DNA of 39,480 bases, from positions 133,224-172,703 of the forward strand of contig JAMPFB010000001.1 in NCBI GenBank assembly GCA_023664735.1, written 5' to 3'. A program made the position numbers and the translations under genes. This document shows positions 24,207-32,507 of the stretch, piece by piece (position 1 is the stretch's first letter; every line of letters begins with the position of its first letter). The notes beneath the pieces are model-generated. The model was not told the DNA's origin. It saw nothing but the letters and a program-made list of their open reading frames with translations, and ran no database searches. The DNA is from Robinsoniella sp. (GTDB lineage Bacteria; Bacillota; Clostridia; Lachnospirales; Lachnospiraceae).

Positions 24207-25400
24207 TTAAGCAAATAATTTCTTTAAGTTTTCTTCCTGAAGCTCAGAACCAATCACGCAGATTTTTCCGGTATATTCCGGATTGCCGTCCCTGACTTCG
24301 CTTTCTGCAGGCACATAATCAAAATAAATAAATGTCTGACTGTCTTTTGCAGCCACCATTCCCTTTGCCCGGAGCACAAAGCCGTAAGTATCCTTGTCCT
24401 CCAATGCCTCCAATATGTCCGTAATCTGCTCCTTCGTAAACTGCTTTGGAGTCTCTATGCCCCAGCTTGTAAACACTTCGTCCGCATGATGATGTCCATG
24501 GCTATGGTCATGCCCGCAGGAACAGCTTTCGCCATGGTCATGATGGTGCTCGTGTCCTTCATGGTCGTGGCTACATTCTTCATGCTCGTGATGGTGCTCA
24601 TGCCCTTCATGACCGTGGCTACATTCTCCATGCTCGTGATGGTGCTCGTGTCCTTCATGACCGTGGCTACATTCTCCATGCTCGTGATGGTGCTCATGCT
24701 CTTCATGATGATGGTCATGACAGCCACAGGTACAATCCTCTCCATGCTCATGGTGATGCTCCTGCTCCTCCATAACTTCTTTGAGCAGCTCTGCCTGAAA
24801 ATCGCTCTTATGCTCCATTGCCTCTAAAATCTGCGCTCCTTTTAAGTGGTCCCATGGAGTAGTAATAATAGCTGCCTTTTCATTGTGTTCTCTAATCATT
24901 GCTACGCATGCTTCCAATTTTTCCTCTGGCATTTTATCTGTACGGCTTAATATGATAGTGCCCGCATATTCAATCTGATTGGCAAAAAATTCGCCAAAGT
25001 TTTTCAGGTATGTCTTACACTTTGTAGCATCTACAACCGCTACGGCAGAATTAAGCATGACTCCTGTTTCTTCCATGACTCCTTCCACAGCTTTTAATAC
25101 ATCGGAAAGCTTTCCTACTCCGGACGGCTCAATCAGTACCCTGTCCGGCTTATACGTGTCGATTACTTCCTTTAAGGATGTCCCGAAATCTCCCACTAAG
25201 GAACAGCAGATACATCCTGAATTCATTTCTTTAATTTCAATTCCGGCATCCTTTAAAAATCCGCCGTCGATTCCAATTTCTCCAAATTCGTTTTCAATGA
25301 GTACCACTTGTTCATCCTGAAAGGACTCCTTTAACAGCTTCTTAATCAGAGTTGTCTTCCCCGCTCCTAAAAATCCTGATACCACATCAATTTTGCTCAT
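24207..25400 (-). CDS. G3E zinc chaperone GTPase with a large His-rich insert (ZNG1/YeiR-type)
   Basis: A 397-residue CobW-family GTPase. P-loop GFLGAGKTT (9-17), the CxCC metal motif at C63/C65/C66 (GCICCS), SRTDK (guanine specificity) and a CobW C-terminal domain (about 308-397) are present. Residues 214-305 form a His/Cys/Glu-rich insert of repeated HEHHHEHGECSHGHEG units, a probable zinc store or sensor. The ATG at 25400 is chosen because AAAGGTG lies 6 nt upstream; a GTG three codons earlier is inside that site. It probably moves zinc to client proteins when zinc is scarce. Confidence 0.88.
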   Translation of the reverse strand: MSKIDVVSGFLGAGKTTLIKKLLKESFQDEQVVLIENEFGEIGIDGGFLKDAGIEIKEMNSGCICCSLVGDFGTSLKEVIDTYKPDRVLIEPSGVGKLSDVLKAVEGVMEETGVMLNSAVAVVDATKCKTYLKNFGEFFANQIEYAGTIILSRTDKMPEEKLEACVAMIREHNEKAAIITTPWDHLKGAQILEAMEHKSDFQAELLKEVMEEQEHHHEHGEDCTCGCHDHHHEEHEHHHEHGECSHGHEGHEHHHEHGECSHGHEGHEHHHEHEECSHDHEGHEHHHDHGESCSCGHDHSHGHHHADEVFTSWGIETPKQFTKEQITDILEALEDKDTYGFVLRAKGMVAAKDSQTFIYFDYVPAESEVRDGNPEYTGKICVIGSELQEENLKKLFA

Positions 25401-25438
25401 TTCAATCACCTTTCTTTTTTCTATTAACCTTTAGTATA

Positions 25439-26707
25439 TCACATTTTTTCATTTACGCAAAATTTTCTATATCTTCCAAAATCAGCCTTGCTTACAGAAA
25501 GAAAAAGTCTGGTTCCGCCACTTTCATAAGCAATCTCCTTAATAATCCCATGCTTTTGCAAATAAGACACTGCCTGTCCTTCTGAAAATGGAATGAACAT
25601 TTCGCAATCCACATAGCCTGCCCTTGACATCTGAAAAATATTCTTCACCAAAGCTTCTATATGTTCTTTGCTTTTAGCGCTCATATAAATGGAATTCCCT
25701 TTTACTTTTGGAAGGGAAAATCCCAAGTCTCCCCTTAAGTCCGCCTTATTGTATACAATCATCATAGGAATATGTGCTGCTTCCAGTTCTTTTAAGGTTT
25801 CCTCCGTAACTGCCATATGCTCCTTATAATAAGGGTCTGAAAAATCAACTACCTGCAACAGCAAATCTGCATTTTTCACCTCTTCCAAAGTGGAGCGGAA
25901 TGCCTTAATCAGATTATGGGGAAGATTGCTGATAAATCCCACTGTATCGGACAGCAGAAAGCTTCTTTTATCCTGTCCTACGATTTTGCGCACAGTTGTT
26001 TCCAAGGTAGCAAAGAGCATATCCTTTTCCAGCACCTTTTTTTCCTCATCCTGTACATATAAATCCACCATCTGATTCATAATCGTGGACTTTCCCGCAT
26101 TGGTATAGCCTACAAGCGCCACCTGAAATTCTCCGGTCCGAAGCCGCCTTTTTCTCTGGGTGTCCCGTTCCTTGGAAATTTCCTCTAACTCTTTTCTAAG
26201 CTCGCCGAGCCTATGTTCAATTTTTCTTCTGTCTAGCTCCAGCTTCTTTTCGCCTGCCCCTTTATTACTAAGGCCGCTGCCGCCGCCCTGCCTGCTCAGC
26301 GCTTCGTGAAGTCCTACCAGCCTTGGAAGCATATATTGGAGCCTTGCAGTCTCCACCTGCAGTCTTGCCTCTCTTGTTTTTGCCCTAGTAGAAAAAATCT
26401 CTAAAATCAAAGTAGTTCTGTCTAAAATGGGAAGTCCCAGTTCTTTTTGCAGGTTGCGAAGCTGGGAGGGACTTAAAGCATTGTCAAATACAATGACTTC
26501 TGCGCCTGTCTCTTCCGCTTTTTCCCGCACTTCCTCCACTTTTCCCGTTCCGATATAAAAAGCTTTATTGGCTGTGGGAAGGGTCTGTTCCACTATAGAA
26601 ACTACTTCCATATTGCAGGCTTTTGCAAGGGCTGACAGTTCTTCCATGGATTGGGTGAAGAAGGGGGTGTTGTTTAAATTTAGACCTACTAAAAGTGATT
26701 TTTCCAT
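25439..26707 (-). CDS. hflX: Ribosome-associated GTPase HflX
   Basis: HflX binds the ribosome and splits or rescues stalled 70S particles. The 422-residue product has the HflX N-terminal domain with IGTGKVEEV, the glycine-rich linker LSRQGGGSGLSNKGAGEKKLELDRR, and a G domain with VGYTNAGKST, DTVGFI and YNKADL. The ATG at 26707 is chosen because of AAAAGGAC 5-6 nt upstream and the conserved beginning MEKSLLVG. A longer frame reaching 26806 would translate half of the palindromic element at 26754. The zinc-chaperone gene follows after 38 nt. Confidence 0.93.
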   Translation of the reverse strand: MEKSLLVGLNLNNTPFFTQSMEELSALAKACNMEVVSIVEQTLPTANKAFYIGTGKVEEVREKAEETGAEVIVFDNALSPSQLRNLQKELGLPILDRTTLILEIFSTRAKTREARLQVETARLQYMLPRLVGLHEALSRQGGGSGLSNKGAGEKKLELDRRKIEHRLGELRKELEEISKERDTQRKRRLRTGEFQVALVGYTNAGKSTIMNQMVDLYVQDEEKKVLEKDMLFATLETTVRKIVGQDKRSFLLSDTVGFISNLPHNLIKAFRSTLEEVKNADLLLQVVDFSDPYYKEHMAVTEETLKELEAAHIPMMIVYNKADLRGDLGFSLPKVKGNSIYMSAKSKEHIEALVKNIFQMSRAGYVDCEMFIPFSEGQAVSYLQKHGIIKEIAYESGGTRLFLSVSKADFGRYRKFCVNEKM

Positions 26708-26753
26708 GTTTTTGTCCTTTTTTGGTTTTTGAATCTTAAGTTTTAGGTTGTGA

Positions 26754-26892
26754 GGATACTGGGATGTGTCTTGGGTTTGGGGACACGCTTTCGCTCTGCT
26801 TTGCACGTAGCGGTACTAGGCTTGCAAAGGACGCAAGCCAAGGACCGACGTGCACGCAAAGGTCCCCGAACCCAAGACACATCCCAGTATCC
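26754..26892 (-). repeat. Palindromic element, type 2 variant with unrelated arms (copy H)
   Basis: Arms at 26754-26784 and 26862-26892 are a 31-nt inverted repeat with one G-T pair (GGATACTGGGATGTG and onward). They share no sequence with the other copies. On the minus strand the core reads GGCTTGC, loop GTCCTTT, GCAAGCC, then TAGTACCGCT and GAGC-GAAA-GCGTG (26784-26796), matching the layout of copy G. It sits 46 nt upstream of the hflX start. Confidence 0.85.
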
Positions 26893-26946
26893 GGCGCTAC
26901 GTTACGAAGAGCTTCCTAAGGGATAGTGATAGAAAGCAGGTTTCTT

Positions 26947-27040
26947 GTAATGGTTCAGTTTGCAGGCGCAGGGTGGGTTCCCATAGTGTATGTTGTCTTA
27001 GGGAGTCTTTATAAAAACGCCAGCGCTTAGTGAGGTGTTT
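26947..27040 (+). repeat. Left half of a type 1 palindromic element (copy C)
   Basis: GTAATGGTTCAGTTTGCAGG matches the left terminus with changes. It continues into TTTATAAAAACGCCAGCGCT, identical to the core of copies A and B, then breaks off at GAGGTGTTTTT. The right half is missing; the next gene's stop codon is 11 nt away. Confidence 0.8.
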
Positions 27041-27051
27041 TTAGTTTAGAT

Positions 27052-28041
27052 TCATTCTATGGAAAATAAGTCTGGATATTGTTCCGTCAATTCTCCGCAG
27101 AACCTTTGGGTGCCTTTTGGGTTCAGGTGGTCGGCATCGCCGAAATAGTCGTTGGAATAGAAGGTCAGGGCGGTGTCGAAAACCACTGATTTATATTTTT
27201 CCTGTAAGGCATCCATGTATTGACTGTAATGGGTCTTGAAGTCTTTTGTGAGGATAGTATAGGAAGCTTCATTCATAGGCATACTTTTTACAATTACCCG
27301 GATATTATTTGTCTGGCACAGGGCGAAAATTTGTTCCAGATAATGAGTGATAACGTCACTTCCTGAAAAATCAGTTACTTTTGCCTCACCGTTAAAGCTG
27401 TCGCTGTACTCTGCAGTGCCGTAGTAGCTTTGCCCTCTTCCCGCTTCCATTTGCGCATATTTTTCCTTTGTTTTTTGGAAACGGAACAGGAAGCCTGCTT
27501 TTTTCAAGGCAGTAGCGTATTTGTTGGGCATATATGTTTTATACATGAAATATTCCACTGGGTAATTATCTATAAGAATGCTTTCGTTGTCTTTATAGTT
27601 TTTTGCAGTGCTTATAATATCCATGAAATCTTCCGTATCCATTGTATGAAAGTACACACTTCTTGTCCACAGGGTATCTATGTCCATATAGTGCATTGGC
27701 GCATAAGATAAAATCAATGTTTCCGGCTGGGGATGATGCTTTAGATATTCCTTCAGCGCATAATAGCCCTCAATGGGTGTCGCCCCTCCTAAGGACAGAT
27801 TATAGCATTCCCCGGAAAGCAAATCGGGAACAAAACCCGCCTTTGCCCGGGAATCTCCTAAGATTATGACAGGGTTATTTTCGGCGCTGTCCTTCACATA
27901 GTCCTTCTGCTGCCTGTACATGGCATATTCATCATCCATGTAATACTCCGGAAAAAAACGGCAGTACAAGGGCAGCAGCACAAAGAACGGTACTAACAAT
28001 ATAAGCAGTTTTCCTACTGTTTTTCCGATTTCCTTCCACAT
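27052..28041 (-). CDS. Membrane-anchored SGNH/AlgX-like acyltransfer partner protein
   Basis: A 329-residue protein with an N-terminal membrane helix (about 9-28) and an extracytoplasmic SGNH-hydrolase-like domain. The nucleophile motif is GDSRAKAGF (S64), and the Asp/His pair lies in DADHLNP (D302/H305). This matches the DltD/AlgJ/AlgX-like partners that work with MBOAT transporters in O-acylation of cell-envelope polymers. An MBOAT gene lies two genes upstream on the same strand. The ribosome site is GGGAGAAAA. Confidence 0.75.
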   Translation of the reverse strand: MWKEIGKTVGKLLILLVPFFVLLPLYCRFFPEYYMDDEYAMYRQQKDYVKDSAENNPVIILGDSRAKAGFVPDLLSGECYNLSLGGATPIEGYYALKEYLKHHPQPETLILSYAPMHYMDIDTLWTRSVYFHTMDTEDFMDIISTAKNYKDNESILIDNYPVEYFMYKTYMPNKYATALKKAGFLFRFQKTKEKYAQMEAGRGQSYYGTAEYSDSFNGEAKVTDFSGSDVITHYLEQIFALCQTNNIRVIVKSMPMNEASYTILTKDFKTHYSQYMDALQEKYKSVVFDTALTFYSNDYFGDADHLNPKGTQRFCGELTEQYPDLFSIE

Positions 28042-28080
28042 TACTTTTCTCCCTTTTTAGAAAAAGATACCCTTGTAAAC

Positions 28081-28914
28081 TCATTTGTACAAATACTGCT
28101 TTGAAATCAGTCCATCCTTTTCAAAGCCATATTTTTGATAAAGTTCACAAGCGGGAACATTCTGTACATCCACCCAAAGATTGCACATGGCAACCTTTTC
28201 CTGACTAATCCTTACAAAAGCATAATTGAGCAAGCAAAACCCCAGCCTCTGTTTGCGACAGCTTCCATCTATCACCAGATGCTGCAGCAGGCAGGATTTT
28301 CCTAAAACATCCAGATACAGCGCCCCAATGACCTGTGTCCCATCCAAAATATAATAGACGTGGCCTGTGCGAATCATCTGCCGGATTGTGTCCAATTTGG
28401 GAAGCGGCGTACTTAAAGCATCCAGATTTGCCTGCCACAGTTTTAGAATCTGCTCTGCATATTTCTCATCTCCATAGGAAAACAGCTTCCCTCTTTGGCC
28501 TTCTGCCATCTCCTCATCAGCCCTGCCTAAAGTGTACTCCCCATCAAGTTTCATGCACATACGCACATATTCCTTGTAGGGCTCAAACCCTGCTTTTTTC
28601 CATTTTTCTTCTTCACTGGCAATATCCAAAACCTTATTCCTGCGCACCACAAAATCCAACACCGCCTGCCTGTCCTGCTTGTGAAATTCCACCTCTGCCG
28701 CCGCATCCTGATAGTAATAAATATGGTCATAGGTGCATTCTCTCACTGTCAAAAGAAAGGTTCTTTCATGCCGTTCATAATACAGACTCCCGGCTTCTAT
28801 ATATCTCTGCACATCCTCACGCAGAAAATAACAATTTGTGGTGGTCTTTTTACACTCTGCCTTAAATTCCCCAATCAGGCTTTTATATTGTTCAAAGGAT
28901 TCTACTTTATTCAT
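28081..28914 (-). CDS. GNAT-family N-acetyltransferase
   Basis: A 277-residue protein with a GNAT domain in its C-terminal half. YYILDGTQVIGALYLD leads to LQHLVIDGSCRKQRLGFCLLNYAF (the acetyl-CoA motif), then NVPACELYQKYGFEKDG. The N-terminal half is unassigned. The ATG at 28914 is used; a TTG two codons earlier is possible. It lies between the MBOAT and SGNH-like genes on the same strand with short gaps, so it may modify the same substrate. The substrate is unknown. Confidence 0.8.
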   Translation of the reverse strand: MNKVESFEQYKSLIGEFKAECKKTTTNCYFLREDVQRYIEAGSLYYERHERTFLLTVRECTYDHIYYYQDAAAEVEFHKQDRQAVLDFVVRRNKVLDIASEEEKWKKAGFEPYKEYVRMCMKLDGEYTLGRADEEMAEGQRGKLFSYGDEKYAEQILKLWQANLDALSTPLPKLDTIRQMIRTGHVYYILDGTQVIGALYLDVLGKSCLLQHLVIDGSCRKQRLGFCLLNYAFVRISQEKVAMCNLWVDVQNVPACELYQKYGFEKDGLISKQYLYK

Positions 28915-28957
28915 TCGCAATATACTCTTTCTTTCCTCATTTTAACAAAGACATACC

Positions 28958-30373
28958 TTAAAACTGAAAATACACAAATTCCCTTGCATTAAAAGAAGCA
29001 AACAACAAAAAGAACAGCATAAACCCATAATACACCGCCCATCTCACTTTTACAGGCAGCCCTGAAATCCCATCAAGCGGATCTGCCTTCAAAGCCACAT
29101 AATCATAAACCACAAGAAGCACAACAGGCACTACCACACTGACTCCATCCAAAGCCGTCATATGGAAATCCCGGATTCCATTCACAACGTAACTTACCGG
29201 AGAAGAAATACCAACCCACATATGTCCTAACACATAAAAGGCTTCTGCTATCGTATCTGCCCGGAAAAAAATCCATCCGATTACCACAAGGAAAAAAGTA
29301 AGCACCCTGTTTTGGAATTTCCCAAGCCATTTTCCAAGTATTTTTTCTAAAACTTGTCCAACCCCGTGGAAAAGCCCCCAAAGTAAAAATGTATAATTGG
29401 CGCCATGCCAAAGACCGCTTGCTAAAAAAGTGACAATCAAATTCCAATGCTTTCTCATAGGAGATACCCGGTTTCCCCCAAGGGGAATGTATACATAATC
29501 CCGGAACCAAGTGGATAAAGAAATATGCCATCTGCTCCAAAATTCCTTTAAGGAACGGGCAAAATAAGGACTTTTGAAATTCCTCATCAAATCAATTCCA
29601 AAAAGCTTTCCGCAGCCAATGGCAATATCCGAATAACCGGAAAAATCACAGTAAATCTGTATAGCAAAAAACAAGGTCGCCAAAAATAGAGAAAAGCCTT
29701 TATAGTAATGGCTTTCGGAATAAATCTGATCCACATAAATTCCTACCGTATCGGCAATAACCAGCTTCTTAAAAAAACCCCATGCCATCAGCTTCAGTCC
29801 GTAGGAAGCCTTTTTATAAGAAAAAAACTGTTCCTTTCTGATTTGTGGAAGCAGATTTTCCGTCCTTTCAATGGGACCCGCTACTAGCTGGGGAAAAAAC
29901 GCAATAAAGGCTGCATATTTTACAAAGTTTCTCTCCGGCTCTACTTTTCCTTTGTACACATCAATTACATAGCTTAAGGTCTGGAAGGTATAGAAAGAAA
30001 TGCCTACCGGAAGCATGAACTGTAATGCAACAGGGTGCAGTGGAATTGCAAACCTCTCACAAACCGTATTCAGGGTGCTTAAGAAAAGATTGGAGTATTT
30101 AAAGAAAAACAATATCCCTAAGCTTGCCACCAAAGTAAGGCTTAGGAGAATTTTTCTTTTCTGTTGAAACTGTTTTTCATTTAAAAGCAGACCGCTTACA
30201 TAAGAAACAAATGTGGTGAACAAAATTAAGACTACATACTTTGCGTTCCAGCTCATATAAAAATAATAGCTGGCGAGAAACAACAGTATGTAGCGGTATT
30301 TATGGGGCAATGCCCAGTATATGAAAAATACAATTGGTAAAAAAACGGCAAATGCCAAGGAATTAAACAGCAT
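28958..30373 (-). CDS. MBOAT-family O-acyltransferase (AlgI/DltB-like)
   Basis: A 471-residue polytopic membrane protein. The beginning MLFNSLAFAVFLPIVFFIYW is typical of AlgI-like members, and GGGGGAG precedes the ATG at 30373; a 12-residue extension is rejected. The conserved acyltransferase His is at about 323 (ASGLWHGANYTFLLWGLFHG). QLVAGPIER and the SRWHISLSTWFRDYVYIPLGGN region are the family's other hallmarks. It likely passes acyl groups across the membrane to an envelope polymer with the SGNH-like protein two genes downstream. The polymer is not revealed by this window. Confidence 0.9.
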   Translation of the reverse strand: MLFNSLAFAVFLPIVFFIYWALPHKYRYILLFLASYYFYMSWNAKYVVLILFTTFVSYVSGLLLNEKQFQQKRKILLSLTLVASLGILFFFKYSNLFLSTLNTVCERFAIPLHPVALQFMLPVGISFYTFQTLSYVIDVYKGKVEPERNFVKYAAFIAFFPQLVAGPIERTENLLPQIRKEQFFSYKKASYGLKLMAWGFFKKLVIADTVGIYVDQIYSESHYYKGFSLFLATLFFAIQIYCDFSGYSDIAIGCGKLFGIDLMRNFKSPYFARSLKEFWSRWHISLSTWFRDYVYIPLGGNRVSPMRKHWNLIVTFLASGLWHGANYTFLLWGLFHGVGQVLEKILGKWLGKFQNRVLTFFLVVIGWIFFRADTIAEAFYVLGHMWVGISSPVSYVVNGIRDFHMTALDGVSVVVPVVLLVVYDYVALKADPLDGISGLPVKVRWAVYYGFMLFFLLFASFNAREFVYFQF

Positions 30374-30444
30374 AGCTCCCCCTGTTTCTTTCTGCAGGCT
30401 TTCATCCATAAACAGCAGCCTGCCTCATGCAGATATTAAAAAAA

Positions 30445-30790
30445 GTAAGCAGGACGGTAAGCCGGGTTCTGTCGTGAATGGTCATCTATCTAGGGCATCT
30501 GTTGCCAGATGCCTCAAGCAACCTACCTGAAAACCTGACGGGCCGCCAGATTGTTTTCTGTTTGGTCTTGCTTCGGATGGGGTTTACATATGCCCTTTCT
30601 GTTACCAGAAAGGCGGTAGTCTCTTACACTGCCCTTCCAACCTTACCTGCAGGCAATGCCTACAGGCGGTATATTTCTGTTGCACTATCCTTGGAGTCGC
30701 CTCCACCGGACGTTATCCGGCATCCTGCCCTGTGAAGCCCGGACTTTCCTCACCTGCCCAAAGGCAGCTGCGACCATTTGTCCTACTTAC
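30445..30790 (-). ncRNA. rnpB: RNase P RNA (class A)
   Basis: Minus-strand RNA of about 346 nt. The ends pair as helix P1 (GTAAGTAGGAC with GTCCTGCTTAC). Conserved blocks include GAGGAAAGTCCGGGC near the 5' side, AGTGCAACAGA, GGTAAGGTTGGAAGGG, GTAAACCCCATCCG, and ACGACAGAACCCGGCTTA near the 3' end. A T run follows the 3' end. Several short open frames in this region are shadows. Its promoter must overlap the 3' end of the kinase gene, whose stop is 39 nt upstream. Confidence 0.97.
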
Positions 30791-30829
30791 ATTTTTATCA
30801 TGGAAATTTTATTTTTCACTTATGGCTTC

Positions 30830-32485
30830 TTATACATGAAAGCAGCTTCCGCCCACGAACTCCCGTACAATGGAATTGTTAGGAAGGTTCTCGCTGCTGA
30901 CACCTAAGAAATAATCCAGAAATTTCAAAAGCCTCTTTGCCTCATGATATTCCGGCTCCTCTTTTGATATTTCAAACAATAACGGCTCTGCAAACTGCTT
31001 TAACACTGCTAGCTCATAAATCAGCGCAGAATTAAAAAATGCATCCGCACTTTCCTGAAAAGGAAAGATATTTTCCTCTTCGCCCCTTCTTACAGAGCTC
31101 CACATCTGAATGGTTCTCTTAGCAGCAGTTCCTCTTGTCCTTGCATCTCTTACCATACGCCTTATTAGCCTTCCGTCCGTAGTTGGAATACGATTATGCT
31201 CATCAATATTCAGACTGGTAAGAGCGCTTATATAAATTTTATATTTGCTGCTATTGGGCAGGGAATGGGACATTTTGTCATTTAGGCCATGGATTCCCTC
31301 TATTACCAGAATATCATCTTTTCCCAGCCTTTTTTTATTTCCCTTATATTCTCTCTTGCCTGTTTTAAAATTGAAGGTAGGAAGCTCTACTTCCTTTCCA
31401 TCCAGCAAATCACACATATCTTTATTAAACTGTTCCAAATCTATAGCTTCCAGACACTCAAAATTGTAATCGCCATTTTCATCCTTCGGGGTTTTTTCTC
31501 TATCCACAAAATAATCATCTACTGCAATAGGATGGGGCGTCAGCCCATAAGTGCGAAGCTGTATGGAAAGCCTGTGGGAAAATGTGGTTTTTCCACTGGA
31601 GGAAGGACCTGCAATCATAACGAATTTCACGCCGCCTCTTGCAGCAATTTCTTCGGCAATTTCGCCAATCCTTCTTTCCTGTAAAGCCTCTTGGACAAGA
31701 ATGACTTCACTAATCTTTCCAGCGCAGATTTGATCATTCAAATCCCCTACTGTACCAATTCCCAGCTTCCTTCCCCATTCATCAGCCTGCTTTAATGTTT
31801 CAAACAGCTTCTGCCTTGGCTTAAATTCCTCTATCAGCTTTGGCTCATGGCGGTCCGGCAGATTTAGTATCAATCCGTTTTCATAATAAGAAACCTTAAA
31901 ATATTTCACGTATCCTGTACTGGGCAGCATATGCCCGTAAAAGTAATCAAAATAACCATCCAGCTCATACACATTTACAGTGGAGCTTCTACGATACCGG
32001 AATAACTCTTCCTTATCTATCATGCCCTTTTCCTTAAACAGCCCAACTGCATAATCAATAGGATAGGTTTCCTTTTTAATGGGTAAATCAACCTTTACCA
32101 GCTCCTTCATTCTTTCGTTAATCTGTTCCGCCAATTTTGTGGAAAATTCCATTTCTCCACTGCTGCTGCAATAATAGCCTTTCCCTATGGCAAACTCTAC
32201 CTTGACTTTTGCTGCTTCTTTTGCTCCCAAAATATCATGTACTGCCTTTAGCAGTAAAAAAGTAGCCGTCCTTACATAAGTCTTATGCCCTGCTGATTCA
32301 TGTAACGTAATAAAATTGATTTCACAGGATTTATCCAAAGTCTTCTGAAGCTCCGTCATTTTTCCATTTACATAGACAAGTGCAATCAAATCCTGATACT
32401 CGCCCTGATATTCATTTGCGATTGCCTCATAGGATGTTCCTATAGGATATTCCTTTTCTTTTCCTCCGATTGTTACCTTTACCAT
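30830..32485 (-). CDS. TGS-domain nucleoside (uridine-type) kinase
   Basis: A 551-residue fusion. Residues 1-60 form a TGS domain, and 62-180 resemble the second editing-type domain of threonyl-tRNA synthetase (HESAGHKTYVRTATFLLLK). The C-terminal part is a phosphoribulokinase/uridine kinase-like kinase with P-loop GPSSSGKTT (293-301), VDDYFVDREKTP and DILVIEGIHGLN. This architecture is common in Clostridia, where it is usually annotated as a nucleoside kinase. The exact nucleoside is not certain. The ribosome site is AGAGGAAAA. Confidence 0.88.
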   Translation of the reverse strand: MVKVTIGGKEKEYPIGTSYEAIANEYQGEYQDLIALVYVNGKMTELQKTLDKSCEINFITLHESAGHKTYVRTATFLLLKAVHDILGAKEAAKVKVEFAIGKGYYCSSSGEMEFSTKLAEQINERMKELVKVDLPIKKETYPIDYAVGLFKEKGMIDKEELFRYRRSSTVNVYELDGYFDYFYGHMLPSTGYVKYFKVSYYENGLILNLPDRHEPKLIEEFKPRQKLFETLKQADEWGRKLGIGTVGDLNDQICAGKISEVILVQEALQERRIGEIAEEIAARGGVKFVMIAGPSSSGKTTFSHRLSIQLRTYGLTPHPIAVDDYFVDREKTPKDENGDYNFECLEAIDLEQFNKDMCDLLDGKEVELPTFNFKTGKREYKGNKKRLGKDDILVIEGIHGLNDKMSHSLPNSSKYKIYISALTSLNIDEHNRIPTTDGRLIRRMVRDARTRGTAAKRTIQMWSSVRRGEEENIFPFQESADAFFNSALIYELAVLKQFAEPLLFEISKEEPEYHEAKRLLKFLDYFLGVSSENLPNNSIVREFVGGSCFHV

Positions 32486-32507
32486 ATTTTTTTCCTCTTC
32501 CCAATTG

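Noticed and set aside
26708-26806. N-terminal extension of HflX
   Set aside because: It would be translated from the arm and core of the palindromic element and has no resemblance to HflX. A proper ribosome site precedes the ATG at 26707.
30478-30907. Short open frames on the plus strand
   Set aside because: They lie antisense to RNase P RNA and the kinase gene end, with no ribosome sites.
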